Shown: positions 1 through 8,701, numbered from the stretch's first letter. The stretch is DNA of 17,684 nucleotides from CANHVK01 sp046304235 (GCA_046304235.1 JBKCEW010000154.1:1-17684); one strand, 5' to 3'. Notes: generated by a model from the sequence alone, not told the origin. Program-made: numbers and translations.

Positions 1-462
1 CATATCAGGAAAACGAGGTCCAAAATCATCGATATTTTTCCCAATCAATGGATTGCCAGGAAAGAAGTTGATGTGATCATTTAGAATCATAATTTCACCA
101 ACAATAAAATCTGGATTTACCCCTCCAGAAGCATTACTTACAAGTAAACGTTCGATTCCTAAAAGTTTCATCACTCTTACAGGATAAGTAACCTGTTTAA
201 AATCGTATCCTTCATAATAATGAAAACGGCCCTGCATTGCTACGACATGCTTTCCTCCTAATTTCCCAAAAATGAGTTTGCCAGAATGACTTTCAACAGT
301 TGAAACTGGAAAATGTGGAATGTCGGTATATGAAATTTCATCAATAACCTCAATTTCTTTTACTAAACCGCCTAAACCAGTACCCAAAATAATACCTATT
401 GTAGGTTTAACTTGTGTTTTAGATTGAATAAACGCAACAGATTCTTTAAATTGTTCCAACAT
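1..462 (-). CDS. punA: Purine nucleoside phosphorylase, N-terminal 154 residues (cut by window edge)
   Basis: Cytosolic enzyme that phosphorolyses purine (deoxy)nucleosides to free base and (deoxy)ribose 1-phosphate for purine salvage. The frame starts at the ATG at 462 and is still open at position 1, so only about 154 residues of an expected ~270 are visible. Family landmarks in order are the phosphate-loop GTGLGGL (residues 27-33), SHSGKL (58-63), MQGRFHYYEGY (76-86, with the family's conserved R and H) and SNASGG followed by VNP (109-117). NDHIN (128-132) and the GPRFPDM run (148-154) end the visible part. This pattern fits the trimeric PNP class. The start overlaps the 3' end of lpxK by 17 bp, so the two are almost certainly co-transcribed. 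The symbol is by family resemblance; MTAP-like relatives share some motifs. Confidence 0.93.
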   Translation of the reverse strand, partial: MLEQFKESVAFIQSKTQVKPTIGIILGTGLGGLVKEIEVIDEISYTDIPHFPVSTVESHSGKLIFGKLGGKHVVAMQGRFHYYEGYDFKQVTYPVRVMKLLGIERLLVSNASGGVNPDFIVGEIMILNDHINFFPGNPLIGKNIDDFGPRFPDM

Positions 463-1471
463 AATTATTTAATATTTGATTAAACTCATTCTCCCTATCA
501 ATTTCAATATCCATGGGTAAAAAATACCAAGGATAATTACCATTAACTACCTCATCAAACTCTTTTAATTTGACAACATCCTTTTCTGTTGTTAAAATAA
601 CAGCGTCGTTGTTTGGTAATTGTTCAAATTTAAGGTGAATTTTCCTAATATCCTCTTTAGTGAATACATGATGATCTCGAAATTTAATTGTTTTAACAAA
701 AAATGTATTAGATAAATGTTCTACAATTTTTATATCATCCGCTATCGCAGTAACCAAAAGTATTGATTTTATATTTTCAATTTGTTTAATTGAGAAAGAT
801 TGAAAAGGTGCATAAATGATTTTAGAAAAAAACACCTTTTCAGCACTTACTCCTATTCCTTTGATGAAATATTCTTTTTGACTATCCATTAAGACTTCTG
901 GACATTTAGTAACAATAAAAATATCTGCTCTTTTCTTCCCTATTCTAAATTCTCTTAATCTACCCATAGGCATTGGAAAATCTTTAAAAAAAGGTCTATT
1001 AAACTCGGTTAGAAGAATATTTAAACCTGCCTTCACCTTCCTGTGCTGAAATGCGTCATCTAAAAGGATCAAATCGGGATGAATAGAATCTTGTAATAAA
1101 TTTACACCAGTTATTCTATCTTCACAAACTGCAACCGTGATATCTTTACCAGTTCTTTTTTTAAGAAGCAAAGGCTCGTCTCCAACCTCATTAGCTTTAC
1201 TTTCTGAAAAAACTTCAAAGTAACCTTTAGATATTCTACCATAACCGCGACTCAAAATCGCTATTTTATATTTTTTTGATAAAAAATCAGCAATGTAAAA
1301 TACATGGGGAGTTTTTCCAGTACCTCCTACTGATAAATTACCTACAAGTATCGATTTTGATTTTATTTCATGTGATTTAAAAACATGAAAATCAAAAAGT
1401 TTATTTCTAATGTAAGTTATACAACCAAAAAAAAATGAAAAGGGAGCTAATATAAAAGACCAATATCTCAT
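446..1471 (-). CDS. lpxK: Tetraacyldisaccharide 4'-kinase (lipid A biosynthesis)
   Basis: Phosphorylates the 4' position of the tetraacyldisaccharide-1-phosphate intermediate to give lipid IVA, at the cytoplasmic face of the inner membrane. The 341-residue product has a hydrophobic N-terminal segment (about residues 5-20) suited to membrane association. An extended P-loop, GNLSVGGTGKTP (44-55), is the LpxK signature. SRGYGR (74-79), GDEP (97-100) and LLDDAFQHR (136-144) follow, the last carrying the tandem catalytic-region aspartates D138/D139. TTEKDVVKL lies near the C-terminus. Length is normal for the family. The ATG at 1471 sits 2 bp after the stop of the PorP-like gene, and its end overlaps the phosphorylase start by 17 bp. 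It shows that the organism makes lipid A and has an outer membrane. Confidence 0.97.
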   Translation of the reverse strand: MRYWSFILAPFSFFFGCITYIRNKLFDFHVFKSHEIKSKSILVGNLSVGGTGKTPHVFYIADFLSKKYKIAILSRGYGRISKGYFEVFSESKANEVGDEPLLLKKRTGKDITVAVCEDRITGVNLLQDSIHPDLILLDDAFQHRKVKAGLNILLTEFNRPFFKDFPMPMGRLREFRIGKKRADIFIVTKCPEVLMDSQKEYFIKGIGVSAEKVFFSKIIYAPFQSFSIKQIENIKSILLVTAIADDIKIVEHLSNTFFVKTIKFRDHHVFTKEDIRKIHLKFEQLPNNDAVILTTEKDVVKLKEFDEVVNGNYPWYFLPMDIEIDRENEFNQILNNYVGTI

Positions 1472-1473
1472 GG

Positions 1474-2520
1474 CTAATATCTTTCACATGGAATGAGTAA
1501 CTTTTTAGGTAAAGTACTTGCCCCAGTGTATATTAATGAAAGTTCAAACGAACCTTTTCTATTCGAATATGTATTCTTACTCAAGGAAGATAAATTAATA
1601 TCATAACTCAAAGCAACATCTATTTTTTTGTATTTTGTTCCTATTGTTGGAATTATGGCATCAAAAATTCTTACCACACCATGCCTATAGTGTAACCCTC
1701 CATATACAAATGGTATCGTTTTATCATCTAACTTCATGGAAACATTAGCACCAAGAACCATATCATTTGTTTTGGTTGTCCACATCATCAAAAATTTCGG
1801 ATGTAAACTATACTTTTGACTAATTTGATAATAGGTTTCCGCAAAGAACACCTTTCTAGCCCTCAACCTTTCGGTAGAATTATCCCAAAAACTTTCTTTT
1901 GGTCTATTTACGTGATGCAATGAAAATCCAATTTTAGGTTCAAAACTTCCCATTTTTCTAGACCATTCAACACCAATATTCAAATCAAAATATCTCTTCA
2001 TAGATATATTGATTACTTCTTTAGAAGACAATAATTTATCAAAATCACCCAAAACATACACCCATTGATTATCATAGGTTTGATTTTGAGGATCAGTTGC
2101 ACTCATAGCCATACCTGCTTGAATACCAAATCTAAATTTATTTTCTTTTAGGTAATAATCCGTTGCGATGGTCGCTAAAAGTTTCGTGTTGTTGACAAAA
2201 TAATCAACATTACTATTCGAAATTACATTGAACTCAGATCCAGAAAAACGATCACTGACAGCAAAAATACCTGCATCAAATTCGTGTCTTTTAATCATAA
2301 ACATGTGGTCAAAAGACAACATATAAGTTGATATTGGTTGTTTATCAATTTGTCTCCACTGATTCCTGTAATCTAACGTAGCTCTGAAATCACCATCATA
2401 ATCGCCAACCTTAGCAGGATTTAAAAAATGATCCGAGTTATAAAACTGTGAAAGATGTACATCTTGAGAGAAAACATCGCTAAGTGAAAAAACAAACAAA
2501 AAAACAAGTAAAATTCTCAT
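1474..2520 (-). CDS. PorP/SprF family outer-membrane protein (T9SS-associated)
   Basis: Predicted outer-membrane beta-barrel of the PorP/SprF family, whose members work with the type IX secretion and gliding machinery and often serve one particular secreted adhesin. A signal peptide (MRILLVFLFVFSLSDVFSQ) is followed at once by the family opening: DVHLSQFYNSDHFLNPAKVG, then a DGDF run and YRNQWRQI. The rest alternates polar and aromatic strands as expected for a barrel. I chose the ATG at 2520 (349 codons including stop), because it starts the signal peptide directly and forms a one-base TAATG overlap with the metalloprotease stop, a typical coupling arrangement. A GTG at 2526 would add only two residues. 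The TAG stop lies 2 bp before lpxK. Linkage with the type B cargo gene across the divergent region suggests, but does not prove, that this is that protein's partner. Confidence 0.88.
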   Translation of the reverse strand: MRILLVFLFVFSLSDVFSQDVHLSQFYNSDHFLNPAKVGDYDGDFRATLDYRNQWRQIDKQPISTYMLSFDHMFMIKRHEFDAGIFAVSDRFSGSEFNVISNSNVDYFVNNTKLLATIATDYYLKENKFRFGIQAGMAMSATDPQNQTYDNQWVYVLGDFDKLLSSKEVINISMKRYFDLNIGVEWSRKMGSFEPKIGFSLHHVNRPKESFWDNSTERLRARKVFFAETYYQISQKYSLHPKFLMMWTTKTNDMVLGANVSMKLDDKTIPFVYGGLHYRHGVVRIFDAIIPTIGTKYKKIDVALSYDINLSSLSKNTYSNRKGSFELSLIYTGASTLPKKLLIPCERY

Positions 2521-3320
2521 TACCACATCTTAGGATTTGACAAAAACGTTTTTGTCATCTTTAAATATTGTTCATGCGTAAATCCACAATTACATTCTTC
2601 TGGGTAATAAGACATTGTATTTCCAACAAGTGGATCAAAAAAAAGGCCTCTAGCATCTTGCATTCTACCAATAAATTTACATGGTGTTTTTGGGTCCGAA
2701 CTTAAAAATTTGGTATACATTTCGAGCTTCATTGAAGGATCGTATGGATCTGCAGGCGTATCAACAACTTGATCACTTTCTAATGTAGAGTTTGACCCAT
2801 CAACAAGCTCTCTTCTTGCAATATCAGGATGAATTGAACTTTCAAAAGTATGACTCAAACCAAAGTAGTGACCTAATTCATGAGCCAAAACAAAAGATGA
2901 AGCCGTTTTAATCAAAACAATACCGTCATCGTCTGTATTACAAATAGCTCCTAAACCAGCAAAACCAGCGGCACCTGGAGGTAAGGTGATTTTAGAAACG
3001 AAATAAATATTAATACGATTTTTTACATGAAATTGACTTTTCATCTCTCCCCATCGACTCAAAGTATCATACATAAAATTGTCTATGTACCTAACTTCAC
3101 ACAATTTGAAAGAAACACAAATACTATCAAAGATTGGATTAACAGAACTAACTAACGTTTTTATCTGTCCCTCCGAAATATTAGCAACCCCAAGACTATC
3201 TTTAACAACATGAGCAACTACTGAAAACTCTTTGTCAATACATGGCAATTTGGTTTTCTTTTGAGCATATCCACTTAAGCTAAAAATAAACAAGTATAAA
3301 AAAATGGTAATTTGTTTCAT
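2520..3320 (-). CDS. Secreted M43-like zinc metalloprotease (metzincin)
   Basis: Predicted exported zinc endopeptidase of 266 residues. Numbering from the ATG at 3320, residues 1-20 are a signal peptide (MKQITIFLYLFIFSLSGYAQ). The zinc site HELGHYFGLSH (147-157) fits HExxHxxGxxH, with ligands H147, H151, H157 and catalytic E148. VVDTPADP (185-192) and the Met-turn NTMSYYP (234-240), then a Cys-containing stretch and FTHEQYLKM, match the pappalysin/cytophagalysin (M43) layout. A TTG at 3341 would add seven residues in front of the signal peptide and is less likely. No recognisable T9SS C-terminal sorting domain follows, and there is no lipobox cysteine, so the mature enzyme may be periplasmic or leave by another route. 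It is the first gene of the four-gene run and is coupled to the PorP-like gene by one base. The substrate is unknown. Confidence 0.87.
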   Translation of the reverse strand: MKQITIFLYLFIFSLSGYAQKKTKLPCIDKEFSVVAHVVKDSLGVANISEGQIKTLVSSVNPIFDSICVSFKLCEVRYIDNFMYDTLSRWGEMKSQFHVKNRINIYFVSKITLPPGAAGFAGLGAICNTDDDGIVLIKTASSFVLAHELGHYFGLSHTFESSIHPDIARRELVDGSNSTLESDQVVDTPADPYDPSMKLEMYTKFLSSDPKTPCKFIGRMQDARGLFFDPLVGNTMSYYPEECNCGFTHEQYLKMTKTFLSNPKMW

Positions 3321-3338
3321 TTTAATAAATGTGACGTC

Positions 3339-3346
3339 CAAATATA
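3339..3346 (-). promoter_or_regulatory. Putative -7 element for the metalloprotease-PorP-lpxK-PNP operon
   Basis: The minus strand reads TATATTTG, a perfect match to the Bacteroidota -7 consensus TAnnTTTG. It ends 18 bp before the ATG at 3320, which predicts a very short leader of roughly a dozen bases. No good TTTG lies 19-21 bp further upstream, so the assignment rests on one element only. Confidence 0.45.
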
Positions 3347-3416
3347 CACGAAAATAATGATTATTAGTTTGAAGTAAAAAACAATTTCTAAACCAATCAA
3401 TAAATTAGACATAGGT

Positions 3417-3447
3417 TTTGTTATATAGATTATAAATTTTACTTTAG
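3417..3447 (+). promoter_or_regulatory. Putative promoter for the adhesin-mgtC unit
   Basis: TTTG at 3417-3420 and TACTTTAG at 3440-3447 are separated by 19 bp, the usual spacing for the Bacteroidota housekeeping sigma factor (TTTG, 19-21 bp, TAnnTTTG). The -7 element has one mismatch. The predicted start is near 3453, giving a leader of about 14 bases before the ATG at 3467. It lies in the same 146-bp divergent region as the oppositely directed element at 3339-3346. Confidence 0.45.
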
Positions 3448-3466
3448 GTGTCATTTACGTTTAAAT

Positions 3467-6400
3467 ATGAAAAAACGAAATATTTTACTACCCCTTTTAT
3501 TCTTGTTTATAGCATTTCAGCTTTTTGCACAAACAGCTGATAATACAGACGGATGTTATCCTTTAACAGTCAATTTTACATCCACGGAAAATATAAACAA
3601 TTGGGATTTTGGAAATGGTAGTGTATCGGAATTGAAAAACCCAAGTCACATATACACTAAATCAGGTAGTTATGAGGTGAAATTAAATGGAAAAAAAGTC
3701 TTTACTATTAATGTATTTGATAAACCACAAATTGTATTAACATCTACACCATCAAATGGATGTACTCCTCTTTTTGTCACCTTCAATCTTTCTACTAAAT
3801 CTTCATTACCTACAGATTTTGCTTTTGATTTAAATAATATTACGTGGAATTTTCAAGACGGAAACAGTACAAAAAACACTTTAACGACAACTTATTCGTA
3901 CAATAAAGCGGGTCAATTTGACATTGGTACAAGTGTAGGCTTTTTATATAAAAATGTACCGATCACCACATGTGGTAGTTCACCTTTATTTGAAAAAATG
4001 GTAACTACTTCTACTATTCTTCCTTCTTTTTCAACTACACCACCTTCAGCAAGCTCTTGTGTTGTTCCCTTTGATATCTCATTCAAAAACAACTCTACTT
4101 CTTCAGGAAATACAACATCTTCTTGGGATTTTGGAAATGGTAAAAATTCTTCGAATAAAGATGGTGAGCCTCAAATCTATGATAAAGAAGGCCAATACGT
4201 CGTTAAACTTACAGTAAAAGATAGTGTTTGTACAAAGGAGATAGCAAGAACTATATCAATTGGAAAACCAAAATCTGATTTTTCTGTACCAAACAATAAT
4301 GATACTATCTGTGCAAACATATATACTTTATTAAAAAACAAATCTACAAGTGGCAACTATAAATGGATTTTTGATAATTCGGCTTCCCTTTCTGAATCTA
4401 CTATTTTTGAACCTGAAATAAAATATAATGTTCCAGGTAAACACATTGTTAAATTAATAACAATCGCTAATGGTTGTTCAGATACCATGACCAAAACTAT
4501 TTTTGTTGAAGACAGTATCTTGCAAATTTTAAGTGTTCCTAGTTATTCTTGTAATGATACCGTTACTGTTTTTTACTCTACAAAAAACAATCCTAATTTA
4601 GGGAAAATCAGTTCTTACTCTTGGACATTTCCATATAATGGCTTACCTAATTCTACTACCTCACCATCACCAAAATGTTTTTACAACACCTATGATTCTA
4701 CCTATCATTTTAGAAAAATAAACCTACAAAAAGTGACTCTTAGTGCAATCACCAAGGCAGGTTGCTTCCTAAAAAAAGATACAAAAATAGATACTATACA
4801 AGAAGTTTGGGCACGTTTTGTTCCTAATCAAACAGATGGGTGTTTTCCTTTAGACATCCAATTTTCAGACTCTTCAATGACGCATCCGAAAGATCAGAAT
4901 AAAAAATTAGATGAATGGTATTGGGATTTTGGTGATGGAACAAACTCAAATTTAGTTGGAACCCAATCTCACACCTATACAAAACCTGGTATATATTATG
5001 CAAAATTGATAGTTAAGGATATTCAATCAAACTGTACAGATACGTCTTATGCAGTTGAAATAAAAGTTGGGGATACACAAAATATTACATTTGATGTTTC
5101 ACCTACAACCATTTGTCCAGGAGAAGAAATTACCCTTAACAACACTACTGCACCTGACGTTTTAAAAAATATCACTTCTTGGCATTACAGTTCTGATAAA
5201 GAACTTATCTCACATTGTGGAGGTATTAGTAGCTTTAATACAAGACTTAACGATACAATTGGTGAACATACAATTACTCTAACGGGTGAATATAACGGTT
5301 GTTATTCCAACTCTATTATTACTAAAAAAGTAATCGTGAACGGACCTATTGCTGCATTTGATTACCTACAAGATTGTAAAACACCAAACATCATAAAACT
5401 AGTGAATAAAGCGCAAGGAGCTTCTAGTGTCAATTGGATGATTAATAATACGATGGTTAGTGCATTAAATGATACTACTACCATTGATTTATCGACTTTA
5501 ATCCCACCGATTTCCACAGGTAATGTAAAAATAAAAATGATTGCAAATGGAACTATTTGTTCAACAAATTCAGACTCTACTTACATACATTATGGAACAA
5601 TAAAATCAATTTTCCACCTTGAAGATGATAAAACAAATATATTAGCACCCAAAGCACCTTCTACAAAAATTAATATCGGCGACGCAAGTACTGGTGCAAA
5701 ATATGTTTTCAACGCAACAAACTCACTAGACATCAACCCAAAAGATTGTTATCGTGGTTACTCATTTTTACAAGAAAGCGATCGACCTAACACATATAAT
5801 AATCCAAAAGATACTTTTCTACTTAGCAAAAAAACAAACAATAATTCTCCAGAAGATCAACTTGTAAAAATGGTTGTTCGGAATGCAAATAATTGCGTTG
5901 ATACTTCCGAAATCAAAGTGCGTATTTTCAATTTAAAACCGATCTTCAATGTTTATATCAAAGATAAAATTACAAACGCTAATAAAACGGTAACGAGTAT
6001 TTGTTTACCAAACACACTTTATTTTAGTGAAATTAGCACTGCGGATACGACTATTAAAGAATGGAATTGGGAATTTAGTGATGGATTTACATATTCAGGA
6101 AAAAATCCACCTAGTCATGAATTTGCAAACATCAAGGGAGATAAAATTTCAATTACATTAACAATAACTGACATAAACGGCTTCAAAAAAAGTAAAACGG
6201 AAACTCTTTCAATATATAAACCTTTGTCTCGTATTACGGCAGATAAAATCACAAATACAGCTACAAATACAGTATATATTTGTGAAAACGAAACAGTCAA
6301 ATTTACTTCAACCACTTTATTAGGAACAGATTTAATTAGTAATTGGACTTTTTCAAATTCAGCAAAAAATAAAACTGGTAACCCTGTAATTTCAGACCCA

Positions 6401-8038
6401 TGGAACGTAAGATCTGGTTTTGTAGACAATGACTCTGTGATTCTAACAATCACTGAGCCGAGTACAGGTTGTATTAATGACACGTTAATCTATGTTCAAA
6501 TTGAAAAATATCCAAATGCAACTTTGATTACAGATATTAAAAACAATACAGCTTGTGCAAGCGAATCTACAAGTGGAACTAAATCATATAATGCTAATTT
6601 TAGTTCAAACGTTGATAAAAATCCACCGGGAACGACCACCTTTTGGGAATTAGATTACAATAATAGTACTTCGAACAGTACTAAACCATCCTTAAATTAT
6701 CCTTTAGGTACCTATACTATTAAATTGACTTTAACTACCCCTAACCAATGTAAAAAAGACAGTACATTTACTTTTAAAGTTATTGAAAAACCAACAGGTA
6801 CCTTTACTGCTGGCCCTACAACCATTTGCAAATCCGAAAGTGTCAATTTTGAAATCACTAAAAAATCAGCTGAAACAAGTTCTTTCAAATGGGACTTTGA
6901 CGATGGGAGTATAGATTCCACAAATTCAAAACCTAATCATCAATATAATATTCTACCGCCATCTGGAAAAGTTGTTGCTAAACTTATTTTATTTAATGGT
7001 GTTTGTCCAAGCGAACCTATTACGAAAGATATTTATATCAAATATGTAAAATCTGACTTCAATACATTTGATATTTCCCAAAATGAAATAGATGATACGA
7101 TTTGTTACGGTGATGCATTAAATTTCTTGAATACTTCCGTTAGTACTAATCAATACAAATGGATTTACGATGTTAATAATCAAACTTCATCAGCTAAAGA
7201 TTTAAATAATGTCATTTTTAATAGTCCAGGCGAAAAGAAAGTTACGTTGCATGTATCAAGTACGGAAAATTCATGTAAAGACACATTAACAAAAATTATT
7301 TATATAAAACCTTTACCTAAAGTTGAAGGGTTAGAACAAGTTATTTGCGTAGGAAAAGGTCAAACAATTAAGTTAGAAACAAAAGATACATTGGCTAACA
7401 CAAAATACACATGGAACAAAACTAATTTAAGTCCGACTAAAACTGAAACTTATATCGTAACAGCAAAAGACACATTAGATAATTGTTCAAATTCTGATGA
7501 TGTATTGATGGTTGTAATACAACCGATTGATCATATTGACTGGGACACAACCATTGTGATTGGAGACGCCATAAAACTACCTATTAATAATCAATACAAT
7601 ACAGTGCTTTTTAACTGGAATCCAACTGAAGGCTTGAGTTGTAAGGATTGTTCATTCCCTCTCATTCAACCATTAGCAGACATAATTTACACTGTAGAGA
7701 TGAAGGATAAATTAAATTGCTTCACCGAAACTGGTATTTTTAAAATTACTGTAAAACCAGACACTTATATAAAATTACCGACTACGTTCACACCGAATGG
7801 CGATGGGAATAATGATGTTTTGTACGTAAGAGGTTGGGGTATAAAGGAATTAGTCACTTTTGAAATTTACAACCGATGGGGTGCATTATTATTTCAAACT
7901 AATGATATTAATACGGGTTGGGATGGTTATTATAAAGATGAATTACAAAATAAAGAGATGTATGTTTATAAGGTAACCGCAAAAAGCTGGCTAAATAAAG
8001 AAATTACAGAACAAGGGTATGTACATTTATTGAGGTAA
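3467..8038 (+). CDS. Giant secreted PKD/Ig-repeat protein with type B T9SS sorting domain
   Basis: A 1523-residue predicted cell-surface or released adhesin-like protein. Residues 1-22 are a signal peptide ending LFAQ. The body is a string of about 16 Ig/PKD-like modules of 70-100 residues. Clear PKD cores are WDFGNG (46-51), WNFQDG (127-132), WDFGNG (220-225), WDFGDG (486-491), WEFSDG (868-873) and WDFDDG (1142-1147), most followed by an H-x-Y or Y-x-x-x-G strand. Most modules begin with one cysteine and carry a second near their end. Residues about 1437-1523 form the gliding-motility-type C-terminal domain: TFTPNGDGNND, EIYNRWG, a GWDGYY run and a final strand ending GYVHLLR. This is the type B T9SS signal. 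Composition is rich in Thr, Ser, Asn and Lys. mgtC follows 5 bp later. No catalytic domain is visible, so adhesion or surface display is inference from architecture; ligand and mode of attachment are unknown. Confidence 0.92.
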   Translation: MKKRNILLPLLFLFIAFQLFAQTADNTDGCYPLTVNFTSTENINNWDFGNGSVSELKNPSHIYTKSGSYEVKLNGKKVFTINVFDKPQIVLTSTPSNGCTPLFVTFNLSTKSSLPTDFAFDLNNITWNFQDGNSTKNTLTTTYSYNKAGQFDIGTSVGFLYKNVPITTCGSSPLFEKMVTTSTILPSFSTTPPSASSCVVPFDISFKNNSTSSGNTTSSWDFGNGKNSSNKDGEPQIYDKEGQYVVKLTVKDSVCTKEIARTISIGKPKSDFSVPNNNDTICANIYTLLKNKSTSGNYKWIFDNSASLSESTIFEPEIKYNVPGKHIVKLITIANGCSDTMTKTIFVEDSILQILSVPSYSCNDTVTVFYSTKNNPNLGKISSYSWTFPYNGLPNSTTSPSPKCFYNTYDSTYHFRKINLQKVTLSAITKAGCFLKKDTKIDTIQEVWARFVPNQTDGCFPLDIQFSDSSMTHPKDQNKKLDEWYWDFGDGTNSNLVGTQSHTYTKPGIYYAKLIVKDIQSNCTDTSYAVEIKVGDTQNITFDVSPTTICPGEEITLNNTTAPDVLKNITSWHYSSDKELISHCGGISSFNTRLNDTIGEHTITLTGEYNGCYSNSIITKKVIVNGPIAAFDYLQDCKTPNIIKLVNKAQGASSVNWMINNTMVSALNDTTTIDLSTLIPPISTGNVKIKMIANGTICSTNSDSTYIHYGTIKSIFHLEDDKTNILAPKAPSTKINIGDASTGAKYVFNATNSLDINPKDCYRGYSFLQESDRPNTYNNPKDTFLLSKKTNNNSPEDQLVKMVVRNANNCVDTSEIKVRIFNLKPIFNVYIKDKITNANKTVTSICLPNTLYFSEISTADTTIKEWNWEFSDGFTYSGKNPPSHEFANIKGDKISITLTITDINGFKKSKTETLSIYKPLSRITADKITNTATNTVYICENETVKFTSTTLLGTDLISNWTFSNSAKNKTGNPVISDPWNVRSGFVDNDSVILTITEPSTGCINDTLIYVQIEKYPNATLITDIKNNTACASESTSGTKSYNANFSSNVDKNPPGTTTFWELDYNNSTSNSTKPSLNYPLGTYTIKLTLTTPNQCKKDSTFTFKVIEKPTGTFTAGPTTICKSESVNFEITKKSAETSSFKWDFDDGSIDSTNSKPNHQYNILPPSGKVVAKLILFNGVCPSEPITKDIYIKYVKSDFNTFDISQNEIDDTICYGDALNFLNTSVSTNQYKWIYDVNNQTSSAKDLNNVIFNSPGEKKVTLHVSSTENSCKDTLTKIIYIKPLPKVEGLEQVICVGKGQTIKLETKDTLANTKYTWNKTNLSPTKTETYIVTAKDTLDNCSNSDDVLMVVIQPIDHIDWDTTIVIGDAIKLPINNQYNTVLFNWNPTEGLSCKDCSFPLIQPLADIIYTVEMKDKLNCFTETGIFKITVKPDTYIKLPTTFTPNGDGNNDVLYVRGWGIKELVTFEIYNRWGALLFQTNDINTGWDGYYKDELQNKEMYVYKVTAKSWLNKEITEQGYVHLLR

Positions 8039-8043
8039 TTATT

Positions 8044-8682
8044 ATGTTCAACGATATAGAAATAGCAACGGAAGCTACCAAATTATTTATTGCATTAATT
8101 ATTGGAGCAATTATCGGGGCGGAACGTGAATATAAAAGCAAAGCAGCTGGTTTTAGAACAGTAATTTTAATTACAGTTGGTTCTACTATATTTACGATCG
8201 TTTCAAATGTAATTGGAATGGATGGACGTATAGCATCTAATATTGTAACTGGTATAGGTTTTTTGGGTGCTGGCTCTATATTCAGGGAAGGAACCATTAT
8301 CAAAGGAATAACGACGGCAACTACAATTTGGATATCTGCAGCAATTGGTATGGCTGTTGGAATTGGAAAATATGAATTTGCCTTTCTAAGTTTATTTGTG
8401 GTTATGCTAGTTTTGTTAAGTTTTAATTGGATTCAAAGGCTAATTGATAAAACTAATAAAGTTGAAACCTATACTATTACACTAAACAATCAAAAAATCA
8501 ATAGTAATGATTCTTTAAAAGACTTTATCAAATCTCACAATTTGATAGTAAAAACCATTAAACAAAATATAAATCAAGATAAACAAACTTTTGTCTTTTC
8601 AGTTCAAGGCTCGGAAATCAATCATAATAAACTTATTGAAAGTTTATTTGAAACAGATTATATCGTTTCGTTCGAAATTTAA
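8044..8682 (+). CDS. MgtC/SapB family inner-membrane protein
   Basis: A 212-residue membrane protein of the MgtC/SapB family, best known for magnesium-limitation and virulence phenotypes in other bacteria, where it acts as a regulator rather than a proven transporter. About five hydrophobic segments lie near residues 12-27, 38-56, 63-79, 88-106 and 110-130. Diagnostic motifs are GAIIGAEREYKSKAAGFRT (21-39) and GIGFLGAGSIF (70-80), followed by a KGITTATTIWISAAIG stretch (87-102). The last ~75 residues are soluble and resemble the ACT-like tail of longer MgtC homologues. It starts 5 bp after the adhesin stop with no terminator between, so the two share a transcript. Nothing in the sequence explains a functional link. 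A terminator follows at 8702-8733. Confidence 0.9.
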   Translation: MFNDIEIATEATKLFIALIIGAIIGAEREYKSKAAGFRTVILITVGSTIFTIVSNVIGMDGRIASNIVTGIGFLGAGSIFREGTIIKGITTATTIWISAAIGMAVGIGKYEFAFLSLFVVMLVLLSFNWIQRLIDKTNKVETYTITLNNQKINSNDSLKDFIKSHNLIVKTIKQNINQDKQTFVFSVQGSEINHNKLIESLFETDYIVSFEI

Positions 8683-8701
8683 CTTCTTAAAATGAGTTCA
8701 T

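Noticed and set aside
3321..3341. Earlier TTG start for the metalloprotease
   Set aside because: It would put seven residues before a normal signal peptide and would overlap the predicted -7 element; the ATG at 3320 fits better.
6115..6921. Antisense open frames inside the adhesin gene
   Set aside because: They lie wholly opposite a well-supported coding region, show no family motifs, and arise from the Thr/Asn/Ser-rich codons of the sense strand.
8004..8303. Antisense frame across the adhesin-mgtC junction
   Set aside because: Its apparent hydrophobicity mirrors the membrane segments of the MgtC-like gene on the plus strand; that gene has clear family motifs.
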